Below, piece by piece: positions 1 to 10,300 of a stretch of 64,000 nucleotides of DNA (positions within the stretch are counted from its first letter, which is position 1; each line of letters begins with the position of its first letter). The stretch lies in NCBI RefSeq assembly GCF_933775445.1, contig NC_065877.1, positions 19,468,001 to 19,532,000 of the forward strand, written 5' to 3'. The notes beneath the pieces were generated by a model. That model did not search any database and was not told the DNA's origin. It saw only the letters and a list, made by a program, of their open reading frames with translations. Source of the DNA: Argentina anserina (lineage: Eukaryota; Streptophyta; Magnoliopsida; Rosales; Rosaceae). Both the position numbers and the translations under genes were made by a program.

Positions 1-336
1 TTTTCGATTTAATTCAGTTGACTCAAGAGTTGACTTTTGATCCGTCGCTCATTTCCGAAAACTTCCTTCACAAAAGTCATAGACCTCGTCAAAATGAGTT
101 TGTAGACATGTGACACGTAGTAATTGGAAGTTAGAGTGAGATTTTAATTACGGAAGTTATTGTTGAAAAGGGTAAAAGGGGGAGAGAATTGGGAAACAAA
201 TATCTTTTTCCCACTCATCTCTTCTTCATTTCTGCCATGCTTATCTTCTCATTCTATGCTTCTTCATCTTCTTTCTTCTTCTCTTCTTTCTCTCCATAAA
301 TTCTTCTTCTCCTTTGATCTTCTCACCTAACCACCG

Positions 337-393
337 TGCTGCTTGCTGCTGCTGCTGCTTGCTTACTGCTGCTGCTGCCCCTGCTGCTGCTGC
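337..393. repeat. Interrupted CTG trinucleotide repeat
   Basis: Two or three runs of GCTGCTGCT are broken by single-base changes inside the LTR. On the minus strand this gives a short open frame with Q and A runs, which I do not regard as a gene. Confidence 0.8.
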
Positions 394-1177
394 CTGAGGA
401 GTGTTGCTGCAGCTGTAGCTGGCAGAAGGAGACCTTGAGATGCTAGTAAAGCTGCTGGTTGTGTGCACCAGTGGCTTGGTTGGTTGTTGCTGATTTTGGG
501 CAGTGACTTAAAGAGCTCGGCTTGGTAATTTCGTTTTTCCCTTGTTGGTTATGTTATATTGTTGTTTGGTGGTGTTCTTAGTGGTAATGGTGAGTTATTT
601 GAAGGTCAAGAGGTATTGTAAGTTTTGGGGTCTTGGTTGTGAGAAGTGGAAGGATTTAAGGGAATGCACAAAAGGTGTTTGATGGATTTCCTGTGAGAGA
701 TTTTGATACAGTGGAAGTAGTCAGGCCACTGATTTGGTGTTTTGGGTAGTTAAGAGGTTGGAGTGGATGCCACTAGTGTGTGGCATGGGTGACCTTAGTA
801 GAATGCTGAAATTTATGAAGTGTTTATTATTTGGGTTGTTTTGGTTCCTTTTTACTAAGTGGAGCTTTGTTTAACTTAGGTGCTTGAATTGCAAACAAGT
901 GTTCGACTTGTTGAGTTAGAAGTGGAAGCAAGCATTAAGGTGAGTAAACCTGACGTTTGGTCTAGTTACCTTGGCGGTAACTAGACGTGTGAACTTACAT
1001 TTTATATATTTTCTTCTCGTTGTGTGATTGAATATAAATGTGTATATATTTGGTGATTTATATACGTATATCTAAATGGTAATATGATACGCATATATTT
1101 ATCACTAAGTATATAAAACTACTATATTGTGAAATATATTATGTATTTTTAGTTGGTTTTCATTGAACTATGGAGGA

Positions 1178-1560
1178 TGGGACCGAGGGGGAATAAAATG
1201 TACCTCTCGGTAAATTGGAGGTTTTTGGATGTAATATTTGTACAGTCAAAGTGCTTATATGTTGTGTGACCGGAAGGGAAGAAAATGTACCTTTCGGCGT
1301 TATTGTGTTGTGATTATTTTGTTGTTACCGGAAGGGAAGAAAATGTACCTTCCGGTATGATTATTGCATGTGTAGCTTTATGGGTTGTGGTATTGTCTTT
1401 GTGGCGGCCTTTTTAGGCAAAAGACTTGTGTGTTGTTTTGCCTTAGTGGCGGCCAGTTTGGCGAAAGAAAATGAATACATATTTAGCCTTAGTGGCGGCC
1501 CAAGTGGCAAAATGAATTTCAATGTTTTGCCTGTGTAGCGGCCTTAGTGGCGTAGGCATA
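1178..1560. repeat. Tandem hairpin-forming and GTGGCGGCC repeats inside the LTR
   Basis: Three units of about 30 bp (near 1178, 1269 and 1327) have the plan CCGGAAGG, a spacer containing AAAATGTACC, then TTCCGG or TCTCGG. Each is an imperfect inverted repeat able to fold into a hairpin. They are followed by about four units with GTGGCGGCC and a complementary GGCAAA or GGCGAAA word (about 1401-1560). The same two repeat types occur in reverse order in the solo LTR at 57070-59672. Confidence 0.7.
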
Positions 1561-2201
1561 TGTCAGAACCACTCCTTGGCCGGTTGTGGGGATGATCATC
1601 TAGAGCTCTAGTATTACTGCCAATCTTCTGGGTGCGACTTGAGGGTCGCATTAACCCAGAATGTTCTGCATGTGTTGCGATGTGATTGTGAGTTGTGATT
1701 ATGCTTGTGTGACAATATGTGGCGTTGTTGTGGCATTGGTTGCGAGTTGACGTTGTTAGTGTTGTGATGATAATGTTGTTTTATATATATTTCGGAGTTT
1801 AGAAATATGTTACATTATCCTTGAGTATTTCTTTTAGTTTACTCATACCAGCTTTGTAGTTGACCAGGTTTGTGTTTACAATCCTGGTGTACCATTAATG
1901 GTGCAGGGGGTAGTATTGCAGGTACTTCGCAGTAGTAGAGGAGGAATGAGTGAGCAGTGTAACAGCAGGGTGCTGTTTCTACTTCTGTTCATTTTCCTAT
2001 TTTGGTGAGGACTTGTGAGAGTTGACTACTGTACAACTTACAAGTGTATTTACGGTTTGTTACAGTTTGAAATCTAAGTGTTTTGTTAAACTTGGATAAG
2101 ATATTCAGCTGCTGTAACGTAATTTCATTTATTGAAGTTATATCAGAGTGCTAGCATCCACTAATTTGAAATTTTACTGTTCTGAATTTAGGGATGTTAC
2201 A

Positions 2202-2435
2202 ACTATATTGACCATAACTTCTTCATACATTCTCCAATTTACGCGTGCTACATATTTACAAACTTATATTGACGATCTCTATGACTTTCATGAAAGAAGT
2301 TTTATGAGAAACTCGACAGGTCAAAAGTCAACTCTTTAGCCCCTCACTATAACGATTTCGAGTAATTATTCGCTTGATTACTTTTGTTTCCATTCTCGTA
2401 CTATAAAATATGACCACCACTAAAGGGATATCACA
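2202..2435 (-). mobile_element. 3' LTR end fragment of an older Tekay/Del element
   Basis: The stretch around 2245-2340 resembles the solo-LTR stretch near 59410-59520, with shared words such as CTTTCATGAA and AAAAGTC. It ends with GGGATATCACA, the equivalent of GGGTTATTACA at 28101-28111. A polypurine tract follows on the minus strand, as in the chromovirus at 28112. The LTR at 1-2201 therefore probably inserted into this older LTR. Confidence 0.6.
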
Positions 2436-3101
2436 TTATACCCCCTTAAAGAAATTTAGTCCCAAAATTTAAGCGAACTACTCCACCGCACTATGGTATC
2501 TTCTTCCCAAAATTTGGTTTGTCTTCCCCAACAAGGTCGCTTTTACCAAGAGCTCTTTGAGCTGTATCTCAATGCAAACACCCAAGATCCTTCGCAGTCA
2601 TCATCTTGATCATAGGCAAATCAACATGTTATGCATTACATGAACACTGAGACTCTCCCATTCATCTAAATTTACAAAAGGTCCAACAGCCTCAGTTTTA
2701 ACTTTGCTTGAAGTCAAAATCACAAGCCTTCAACCTCTCGTGTCCATAACATTGTGCTCCAATCACCCTCATTATTAGACACCCCTTCTCAACTTAACCA
2801 GGATACTACCAAGTTTGAAAACACAAGTCATATTTGCTTGGACTTAATTAACACCAAATTGAGCATATGAACATACAACCTTAAATAGGCACATGACAGA
2901 CATAATGTTCCCCGACTTGTTAGGAAATGAAACAAGTCGTAGGCTAAATCTTCAACATCTATAAGGATCCTGTCAAATTCAGTGTACCCTCGATGCCAAC
3001 ATTCTCTTCTTAATAATTCCAACCACCCATTTATTGTTGAGACCTTCAAGATTATTGGTCACAACCACAAACTTAATTGTCTCCTCTTGAATGAAGCATA
3101 A
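2436..3101 (-). mobile_element. Decayed internal sequence of the same Tekay/Del element
   Basis: It starts with TTATACCCCCTTAAAG, a minus-strand polypurine tract, and then a stretch resembling the start of the internal region at 28130. Beyond about 2560 I see no recognisable protein. A 73-codon minus frame at 2828-3049 matches nothing I know. The TRIM at 3102 inserted at the end of this stretch. Confidence 0.4.
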
Positions 3102-3452
3102 TGTCACGTCCCGTTTTAGGGAGTGTCAATCATGGACGTCGCTGGTTAAATAAACATCAGGTATAAGTGGGATTGCTCTAAGATAACAAGTGTGGGAGAT
3201 ATATGGCTGCTCCTTCTGAGGGGTTCAGGCAGGCCGACCCGGTTAAGTTTGGGGAGCTTGTCGCTAGTCAGGGACTTAACGTCGAAGAAAGAAGTTGGCC
3301 GCCCTACACACAGGTTGGGGTCTGAAGCTGATCCCCTAATGAGCCCAAGGCAGGGTAAAACCAGTGCATTCTCCCATTGCATAAGGCTGGCTCCATGGGG
3401 ATGGAGTGCCGCATGGACCAAGTGTGGCAGCCGAATGGCTAGGTCTGTGGCA
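3102..3452 (+). repeat. 5' LTR of the TRIM
   Basis: 351 bp, from TGTCACGTCC to GTGGCA. It aligns over its whole length with 3756-4105. Confidence 0.8.
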
Positions 3453-3454
3453 AG

Positions 3455-3466
3455 TGGTATCAGAGC
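3455..3466 (+). other. Primer binding site of the TRIM (initiator tRNA-Met)
   Basis: TGGTATCAGAGC is the exact 12-base complement of the plant initiator tRNA-Met 3' end and starts two bases after the LTR. Confidence 0.85.
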
Positions 3467-3740
3467 CGCCTCAACGTCGTTGTCGTTGTGTCGCCAAGCG
3501 CTTACACATGTCGCCATGTCCCTAGGATCCAGGGGCTCTGCGGGGGAGTCGAGTAGACAGGGTTGCCTCCAGGGGGACGACTGGACAAGAGAATCTGTGG
3601 CAAAGTCCAGGATGAGAGATCCGGCGCGAAGCATAGTTGGGCGATTTTTGGGAACGCCTTTTCATCGCTCAGGCATCGCAGGCGTACAAGGGATACGTGG
3701 GCCGCAAGTGGGGATGCCGTGTACGAGGACGTACACCAAG

Positions 3741-3755
3741 TTTGGTGGGGGAGGA
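3741..3755 (+). other. Polypurine tract of the TRIM
   Basis: TTTGGTGGGGGAGGA directly abuts the TG of the 3' LTR, as expected for the plus-strand primer of an LTR element. Confidence 0.75.
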
Positions 3756-4105
3756 TGTCACGTCTCATTTTAGGGAGTGTCAATCATGGGCGTCGTTGGT
3801 TAAATGAACATCAGGCATAACTGGGATTGCTCCAAGATAACAAGTGTGGGAGATATATGGATGCTGCTTCCGAGGGGTTCAGGCAAGCCAACCCGGTTAA
3901 GTTTGGGGAGCTTGTCGCTAGTCGGGGACTTAACGTCGAAGAAATGATTGGCCGCCCTACACACGGGTTGGGGTCTGGAGCCGATCCCCTGATGAGCCCA
4001 AGGCAAGGCGAAACCAGTGCATTGCTCTGTTGGATAAGGCTGGCTCCATGGGGATAGAGCGCCTCATGGACCAAGTGTAGCAGCTGAATGGCTAGGTCCG
4101 TGACA
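3756..4105 (+). repeat. 3' LTR of the TRIM
   Basis: 350 bp, from TGTCACGTCTC to CGTGACA, a diverged copy of 3102-3452. Confidence 0.8.
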
Positions 4106-4712
4106 ATAGGCTTACAAGAACATATCACACTTTAGGTCATTTAGGAGACAAAATGAGACAAAATTTGTCTCACATATCTCCAACTTCGTAAGGGTTCAAC
4201 TTACCTTATTGGAATTTTCTCTTCCCAACAGGTCTCACTATGCCTTTCATAATTGATGCTTCAATGTCACATGATCTTATTCGATAAAACTACATAACAT
4301 TTATGTCTACACCGTGTCACCATCAAGTCCTCAAAAACTGAAATTTTCAAGTCTCTCGGACCATCTTACTATGCATATCTCCACAACATGTGTGGATTGA
4401 TGCTAGTGTTCATAATTTTCTAAAAAAATACATAAATATTATTTTTTATAAAAAAACACATAAATGTTAATTATCTCAACTATTATAACTAGAAGCCCTC
4501 TTTTGATGTCAACACTCAACAGCTTCACGAGAAAATGGATTTGCCAAAATTACTTATGCCAGAGAGAATGATAAGTTAAAATAATAATAATAATATATAG
4601 AAGGGTAAAAAACGTAAAACTATTTGTGGATAACAATATTTTAGTGGACAGTGAGAAGTTGGATGTCATGGCGCCGTTGGCCATTATAAATTCGCTACGG
4701 CATTCCACATTT
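4106..4712. other. AT-rich spacer with no gene
   Basis: No coding sequence is supported. There is a near-perfect inverted repeat TGAGACAAAATTTGTCTCA around 4153-4171, and A/T runs near 4425-4460 and 4575-4600. The downstream end leads into the promoter relic of the DnaJ pseudogene. Confidence 0.5.
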
Positions 4713-4725
4713 TTCTGGAACGTTC
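4713..4725 (+). promoter_or_regulatory. Heat shock element upstream of the DnaJ pseudogene
   Basis: TTCTGGAACGTTC has three perfect alternating units (TTC, GAA, TTC) with two-base spacers, the core heat-shock-factor site. A further ATTCC word lies just upstream. It sits about 110 bp before a TATA box, a normal spacing for heat-inducible plant chaperone genes. Factor binding is inferred from the sequence. Confidence 0.7.
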
Positions 4726-4834
4726 CACACTATTCTCAAAGAACATTAAATCTGGTACGCAATCTTTCCCCATGGTCATTTCAAACCGAGACTACCCTTC
4801 CTTGGCCCCCGAAAATCATCGTAAAGAGAACCAC

Positions 4835-4840
4835 TATAAA
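4835..4840 (+). promoter_or_regulatory. TATA box of the DnaJ pseudogene
   Basis: TATAAA (in CACTATAAAACC) lies about 46 bp before the position of the former start codon at 4886 and downstream of the heat shock element. Confidence 0.55.
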
Positions 4841-4885
4841 ACCAAGAACGGCCTAAAGCTCAAGAGGTTTTAGGGAGCAGCAACT

Positions 4886-6838
4886 AAGGGAGTGGACTAC
4901 TACAAGATGAGGATTTGAAGAAGGCTTATCGGAAGCTCGCCATGAAATGGCGTCCCGACAAGAACCCCAATAACAAGAAACAAGCCGCATCCAAATTCAA
5001 AGAAGTTTCTGAAGCCTATGAGGTATCTCTCAACTTCAATCCCCTGTTTTTTTTTTTTATCTTTTCCTATCTGTATCAATGGGTTTAGAATATCATGTTC
5101 ATATGCTAGTCTGCCTAGTCATATTTGGGCTTGAGTAATTTTGTTAATCTTATTGCTACTTTAGATATTACAAAGGTTGTCAAAATGGTTGCGTCAGTGG
5201 TATTAATCAGCAGTGAAAGTATCAAACATTCGATTGACTTTTAGTGCTACAAACCAAATCTGTCGGTATTTGATAGTTTCAAAGATTTGGTGCATCTGGT
5301 ATTGGATATATTATTACCAAATCTTTGCATTCGAGAGTATCATAATTCTGTATAGAACATCTAACTTGTACATGTGTTTTGTATGAATTACAATGTGTTA
5401 AATTTTGGTTTTGGTACGGATTGTTAGTGATACCAAACGAAAGTATTTCGGTGCCAAAGCAATTGGTACTTGGAAGTTGGTAATGCTAGAGGTTCTGGCT
5501 TTCATTTGTTTCATATTGGCGTTCTTGTAGGTCCTGAGTGATCCCCAGAAAAGAGCAGTGTATGATCAGTATGGTGAAGAGGGGCTAAAGGGCCAGGAGC
5601 TTCCTACTTCTCAACTGGAAATGGATCAACAGCGTTTCATTTTAATCCTCGGAATGCAGATGATATATTTGCTGAGTTTTTTGGCATGAGAGGTTCAGGG
5701 CTTTCTAGTGGTTTGTTTGGTGATAGTAGGTTCTTTGGTGATGATGCATTTGCTTTCAGAGAAGGTGTATGTGGTTCAATGAAACACGGTGGTCCTCAGA
5801 AAGCTTCTCCGATCGAGATTAGACTGCCTTTCAGGCTTTAAGAGCTTTATAGAGGAACTAGCAAGAAGATGAAGATATCCCGAGATATTGTTGACACCAG
5901 CGGGTGAGAAACTATCTTTTGAAAGTCTGTATGTTTGTATTCTGTTAGGAATTTTTGGCTTTCTGACGTGTGTATTTGGCTTGCTGGTACTTGCTACTCT
6001 AGAGTTACTTAGTTCTTCAGGTCTTTTCTTTGAATAAGGATTTTTGGTTTTATAAGGGATTGATTTGTCTTCTCCCCTCAAGATAACAGTTTAATGTGTT
6101 TGTGGAATGTAAAATTTACACTCTTTGATAGTAAAGATGCCCCATAAAGCAGCTAAAGGATAATTGGTCTCATATCATGGGGTATCCCCATGTATCTGAA
6201 TACAAATTTTATTTACATTGAAATGTTGTCCTAGTGTCCTACAGTGAGTTTCATTTCGTTTGTCTTGGGAAGATCAAGTTATTGTAGGTTAAAACATTTA
6301 TTAAACGCTCACTACTCTTGCAAGCATCATTATGTTCTAATATGTTATATACTAGCCAGAAGTGCAGTAAATGATATCACAAAATTATTGTGGATGCAGG
6401 AAGGGTATGAAGGTGGAGAAAATTCTGACCATTGACATAAAAACTGGCTGGAAGAAGGGTACTAAAGTTACCTTCCCAGAGGAAGGAAATGAACAGCCAA
6501 ATGTGATTCCTGCAGATCATGTTTTCATCATTGATGAGAAGCCACACAGTGCGTTCACCCGTGACGGAAACGACTTGATAGTGACACAGAATATATCTTT
6601 GGATGAGGCTCTTACAGGCTACACTGTCAATCTCACCACCTTGGATGGCAGGAGATTAACCATCCCAGTTCATGATATAATTCATCCAGGCTGTGAGGAG
6701 TTTGTTCCAGGGGAAGGAATGCCAATCCAGAAGGAACCCACCAAAAGAGGCAACCTCAGAATCAAATTCAAGATTCAGTTCCCAACAAGGTTGACAGCAG
6801 AACAGAAGGCTGGAATGATGAAGCTGTTAGGGTACTGA
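4886..6838 (+). pseudogene. Type II DnaJ/HSP40 (DnaJB-like) co-chaperone pseudogene
   Basis: Intact members bind HSP70 through an N-terminal J domain and hold unfolded clients in a C-terminal domain. Three exon blocks are visible: 4886-5022 (J domain, truncated), 5531-5903 (end of the J domain plus the G/F-rich linker) and 6400-6838 (C-terminal domain), with consensus GT/AG borders. Lesions seen: the start codon is AAG at 4886; about nine codons are missing after GVDYY with loss of frame (near 4904); the HPD motif that stimulates HSP70 ATPase is RPD (CGT at 4951); a frameshift lies near 5595; and codon TAA stands at 5839. The last exon is fully open, with GRRLTIP, TKRGNLRIKF and FPTRLTAEQK, and ends at 6838. 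Kept introns mean this is a decayed duplicate and not a retrocopy. A truncated client-binding protein from the last exon is conceivable but unproven. Confidence 0.9.
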
Positions 6839-7322
6839 AATTAATATTGGAGTTTGGAAACTCAAATGAGAGGCATCAGCTTGATTTTGATAGTTCTAGT
6901 TCTAATTATGTGCTTTCATTTCATAGTGAACTTGGTTTGGTAATCCAGAGTTAGTCATCTAATTAAAAATTGGTAAGTGTTGCCCTTTTGTTATCTTGTA
7001 AATTCCCGGGTGCGGTTTTGGCTGGCTGTAGAAGTCCATGGTCTGAAGAGACCATGTTAAGTTATGTTCTCAACTGAGCTAACAGCGAAAGATCACTCTT
7101 CAAACTCTAAATTCAAAACAGAGGAATGAAAAAACTGCAAGACTAGTTCTAATCCAATCATCTCAAACGCGTATCTGAAGCATTACGTTTGATCAAATCG
7201 CTTGATTTTTTAAGTTAATCGACGAGGGACAACCTGCCCTGTTACATAGTTATAATGTATGGATACTGCATGGAAGCCCTGAACTAAAGACTAATACAAC
7301 TTTGTACAGTTTTCATGTTAGT
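6839..7322. other. Convergent intergenic region
   Basis: This holds the 3' flank of the DnaJ pseudogene (from the left) and the 3' UTR of the homeobox-DDT gene (from the right). No other gene or clear repeat is seen. Confidence 0.5.
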
Positions 7323-10300
7323 TTAGTCACTATAGTCTGAAGACGGGGATCTGGTACCTTCTCCGAGTTCGATGAGTTGATGTCTATCAGCTATGTCATC
7401 CCACTCTCCATTGACATATCTGGCACCCGAATCCCCTTTTGTATCTTGTGCAGCTTCACTTTTATCAGAGTCCACCTCCTCGTTGACACTAACATCGTCA
7501 CCTTTCACATTGTGATTACCTCGTCCCGTTAGATCGTTAGACTTGCCATTGAAACCACAACCATAGTCATCCGCACACACATTATCAAATTCACCTCCAG
7601 ATGCATAGCCATTTTCCTCTTCATACTCTGACCTTCCCGAACCACTTGCATTGTTGGCTGCAGTTTCACCTACATTCCAATTCTCAGCCAAGTCCTTTGG
7701 TGGTCTATAAATGACACTCACTGTGGGGCAAGTCATCTTTCCACCCATCTTAGTTATCCTGTCTACCGTTGTCTCCTTGCCTTTACTGCTCTGATTTCCA
7801 CGTTTTCGCCCTCCTCGTCCACGTGGTCTGCCTTTCCATTTCAGTACTTGCACCTGTCCTAATCTATCTTTGGTTGAAACTCGACTCTTCTTCCTAGAAT
7901 TGCCTCTCAAACCAGCTGCCTTTTTTGGCACTCTCCCACTACGAGCTTGACCACGGCCTTGTCCATGGCAAGAACTAGCAAGTCCACTCCCCAGAGACTC
8001 CTGGTGGTCTTCTTTGAAATCTGCAGATTGATGTGGAGTTCCTGACTTCTCCTTAGACTGGGAACTTTTCATGTCAGTAGATCTTGCTGGAAGCTTCTGT
8101 GATGCAAATTAAAACATCAGTAAAGCATCCATATGACAAGGAGTAATAAAAGTTGGAGTCATTAATGAAAAATGTGTCTACTTAGTTGGGTAACAAATTA
8201 TTGATAAATCTGAGTCTACTTGAGGACAATTTTACGACGCCCTCAAAATCATGTCATATAGATAACATTAGACCAGGAATGAACTCTCGGAGGGACCAAG
8301 ATATACTCTTGGAAGTATTTCAATCTCAACCTTGTTATTAATAGTTTTCCTTTTCTTTTTTTCCCAGTGTCGTGCTTGTATCAAATTCAAAGTTATATCT
8401 ACATATCTATGGGTCCAATAGATATATATTTCTCTAGTACTTTATTATTACTAAAATATATCCCTCCACTATGCACATTAGAAGTACTTAATAAAAGAAA
8501 TACTGTGAAATACTCCCATAATGGACCAGATTTAATTAGATTGGGAAGAAAAAAACAATGGTGATGTGCAGTTAATCACACGTTCGAATTTCAATTGCAC
8601 CAACACATATAGCTTCTATTCAAACGACCTGAATGCCTAATGGCTAGGAGAAAATTACTGATTAGGGGACACAATATCCACATGCACTAACTAAGTAATC
8701 CATTTATACTCCTGTGGTTTCATTAACAGATTACACCCATTCCGGGTTATATTATGAAATAAATTATATGGTGTGATACGAAATTACTTACAATAAAAAG
8801 CCCAGTTTCCTTTTCCTTTTGAGTATCTAGCTTCTGCTGTGGCATGCTAGAGATGGCTGCATCAAACTCCATAAGCCTAAGAGCCACTGCAGCGGTTGTA
8901 AGTGGTATCCATGGAAGCACAGCAACTGTATCATGAGGAGAATAGCTTCTAGTAACACATCCATTTTCTTCGGCGCGATCTAGCAGCTCACCGGTGGTCT
9001 CAAAGTTGGCAGATAAACATTCTGTCTTGACAACACTCTCAAGTGATGCCAGAACCTGAAAAATCCAATAAAAAACAAACATGAAAAGAAAAGACAATGT
9101 CTGGCTCAGCCTAGTACATGGTGTACATAAACAATTATTTACTTTACAATCAAGATATAAAAACAGAAATCTGTTATTTGGCCCACAAACCAACTGCACA
9201 ATGAAAACATCATTTCATTGACAGTTATTACAGCGACTTTATTGTCAAATGTCATATGACGCTTACGCTAGTAAAGTGATTATAATAACAGTTCTAACAC
9301 CAATACTGGGCACTTCCATTACCTAAATGAATGGATATGTAAACTGGACCGAATTGCAACAACCAACAAGTACGAGAGTACAAAAGCAAAGTGCCGGGTA
9401 CGAATAATGCTAACCTCCTTTGATCAACTTTAACATGTAAAGGTTAAAGAGATCTGAACAATGGGGGAGGCAACCTAGAAGAAAAAAAAAGTTAAGTACA
9501 AAGACGCTAGTACCATTATCAATTCTTAAAAAATAGAGTTTGAGCAATGGTGGATGTAATCTTTCATGTGCATGGATGGAGTCATTCACCTCTTACAGTC
9601 GCCTCTCTACATTTCTATTTTCACATGCTATAGAAAATATCCTATAAGAGGGAGCAAAATCCAATATGTAACCTGGAGAAGGTCTTCAGCTGATGTCGAG
9701 GAGTGTAATTTCCTACCCCAAGATTTACGGTTCATCTCGGTCCAAAGAGGTTGAAAAGCTTCTAATGGAACAGAAACCTATCAAATTGTGTCAACAATTA
9801 TTATAGATATAGAAGTAGAATGTGCTGCAAATTTTGAAGCAAGAACGTCAAAAGTAGTTACCTCAATCAAAGCTAATAGAATCTTTAGCAACCTGATTTT
9901 AAAGGGAGAAGAGGTTGAGCCGCTTTTATTACAATCAGAACTCAAGTTCTGTTTCTCTTTACACAATCCAACATCATGTGAAAAATCTATTTCGCCCTTA
10001 GCAAAAGCTCTATGGCAAGAGTGACAATGATTTTCTTCAAAATAAAAAAGTCCACGGCAAGAATTACAGAGGTCCAGAAGCTGGGGACACCTTTTTTTCC
10101 CATTTTTGGTGGCACTTAATATTGAAGACCCAACGCATTCTTTCCAAATCCACCTCTCCAGATCTTGGTATCTGTCTAAAGCACCAGCTTTGTCAGTTTC
10201 ATTGTTCCCCAGCTCAATTGAAAAAGTCAATGAGCTCTCTAACATATCATAGTCCGCGACAACAACAGAGCTGGTAGGGCTACCCGGACCACCACTGCAA

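Larger units (their letters stand above)
1..2201 (+). mobile_element. Tekay/Del-type Ty3/gypsy LTR, cut by the window start
   Basis: This is a long non-coding LTR that begins before the window and ends with GGGATGTTACA. Its last 100 bases (about 2105-2201) match the reverse complement of the start of the solo LTR at 57070, and the two share hairpin words and GTGGCGGCC-like words, so they are one family in opposite orientations. No tRNA-type primer site follows the end at 2201, so it is not a 5' LTR. It is either a 3' LTR or a solo LTR. If solo, its right target duplication would be ACTAT (2202-2206), but the left side is outside the window. Short reading frames inside are not coding. Confidence 0.75.
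3102..4105 (+). mobile_element. TRIM, complete miniature LTR retrotransposon
   Basis: Two direct repeats of about 350 bp (3102-3452 and 3756-4105), each starting TGTCACGTC and ending in CA, flank a 303-bp internal region with no retrotransposon protein. A primer site TGGTATCAGAGC, matching the 3' end of initiator tRNA-Met, lies two bases after the left LTR. A purine-rich tract abuts the right LTR. This is the definition of a terminal-repeat retrotransposon in miniature, mobilised in trans. The LTRs differ by many substitutions, so the copy is not young. The flanks (CATAA and ATAGG) give no convincing target duplication. I do not see the 5S-rRNA-like segment that marks Cassandra TRIMs. Confidence 0.85.

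Noticed and set aside
241..468. Q/A-rich minus frame
   Set aside because: It is a translation of the CTG trinucleotide repeat inside an LTR.
1178..1355. CRISPR-like array
   Set aside because: The three units have diverged, lie in a plant LTR, and the spacers are unequal.
2828..3049. 73-codon minus frame as a resistance-gene fragment
   Set aside because: The resemblance was too weak to name; neighbouring sequence looks like decayed transposon.
3102..4105. Cassandra TRIM with a 5S rRNA-like LTR
   Set aside because: The 5S-like internal promoter boxes are not seen in the LTR.
3146..4128. Several overlapping open frames on both strands over the TRIM
   Set aside because: They lie across LTR boundaries, occur on both strands, and resemble no protein. 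They reflect the GC content of the TRIM.
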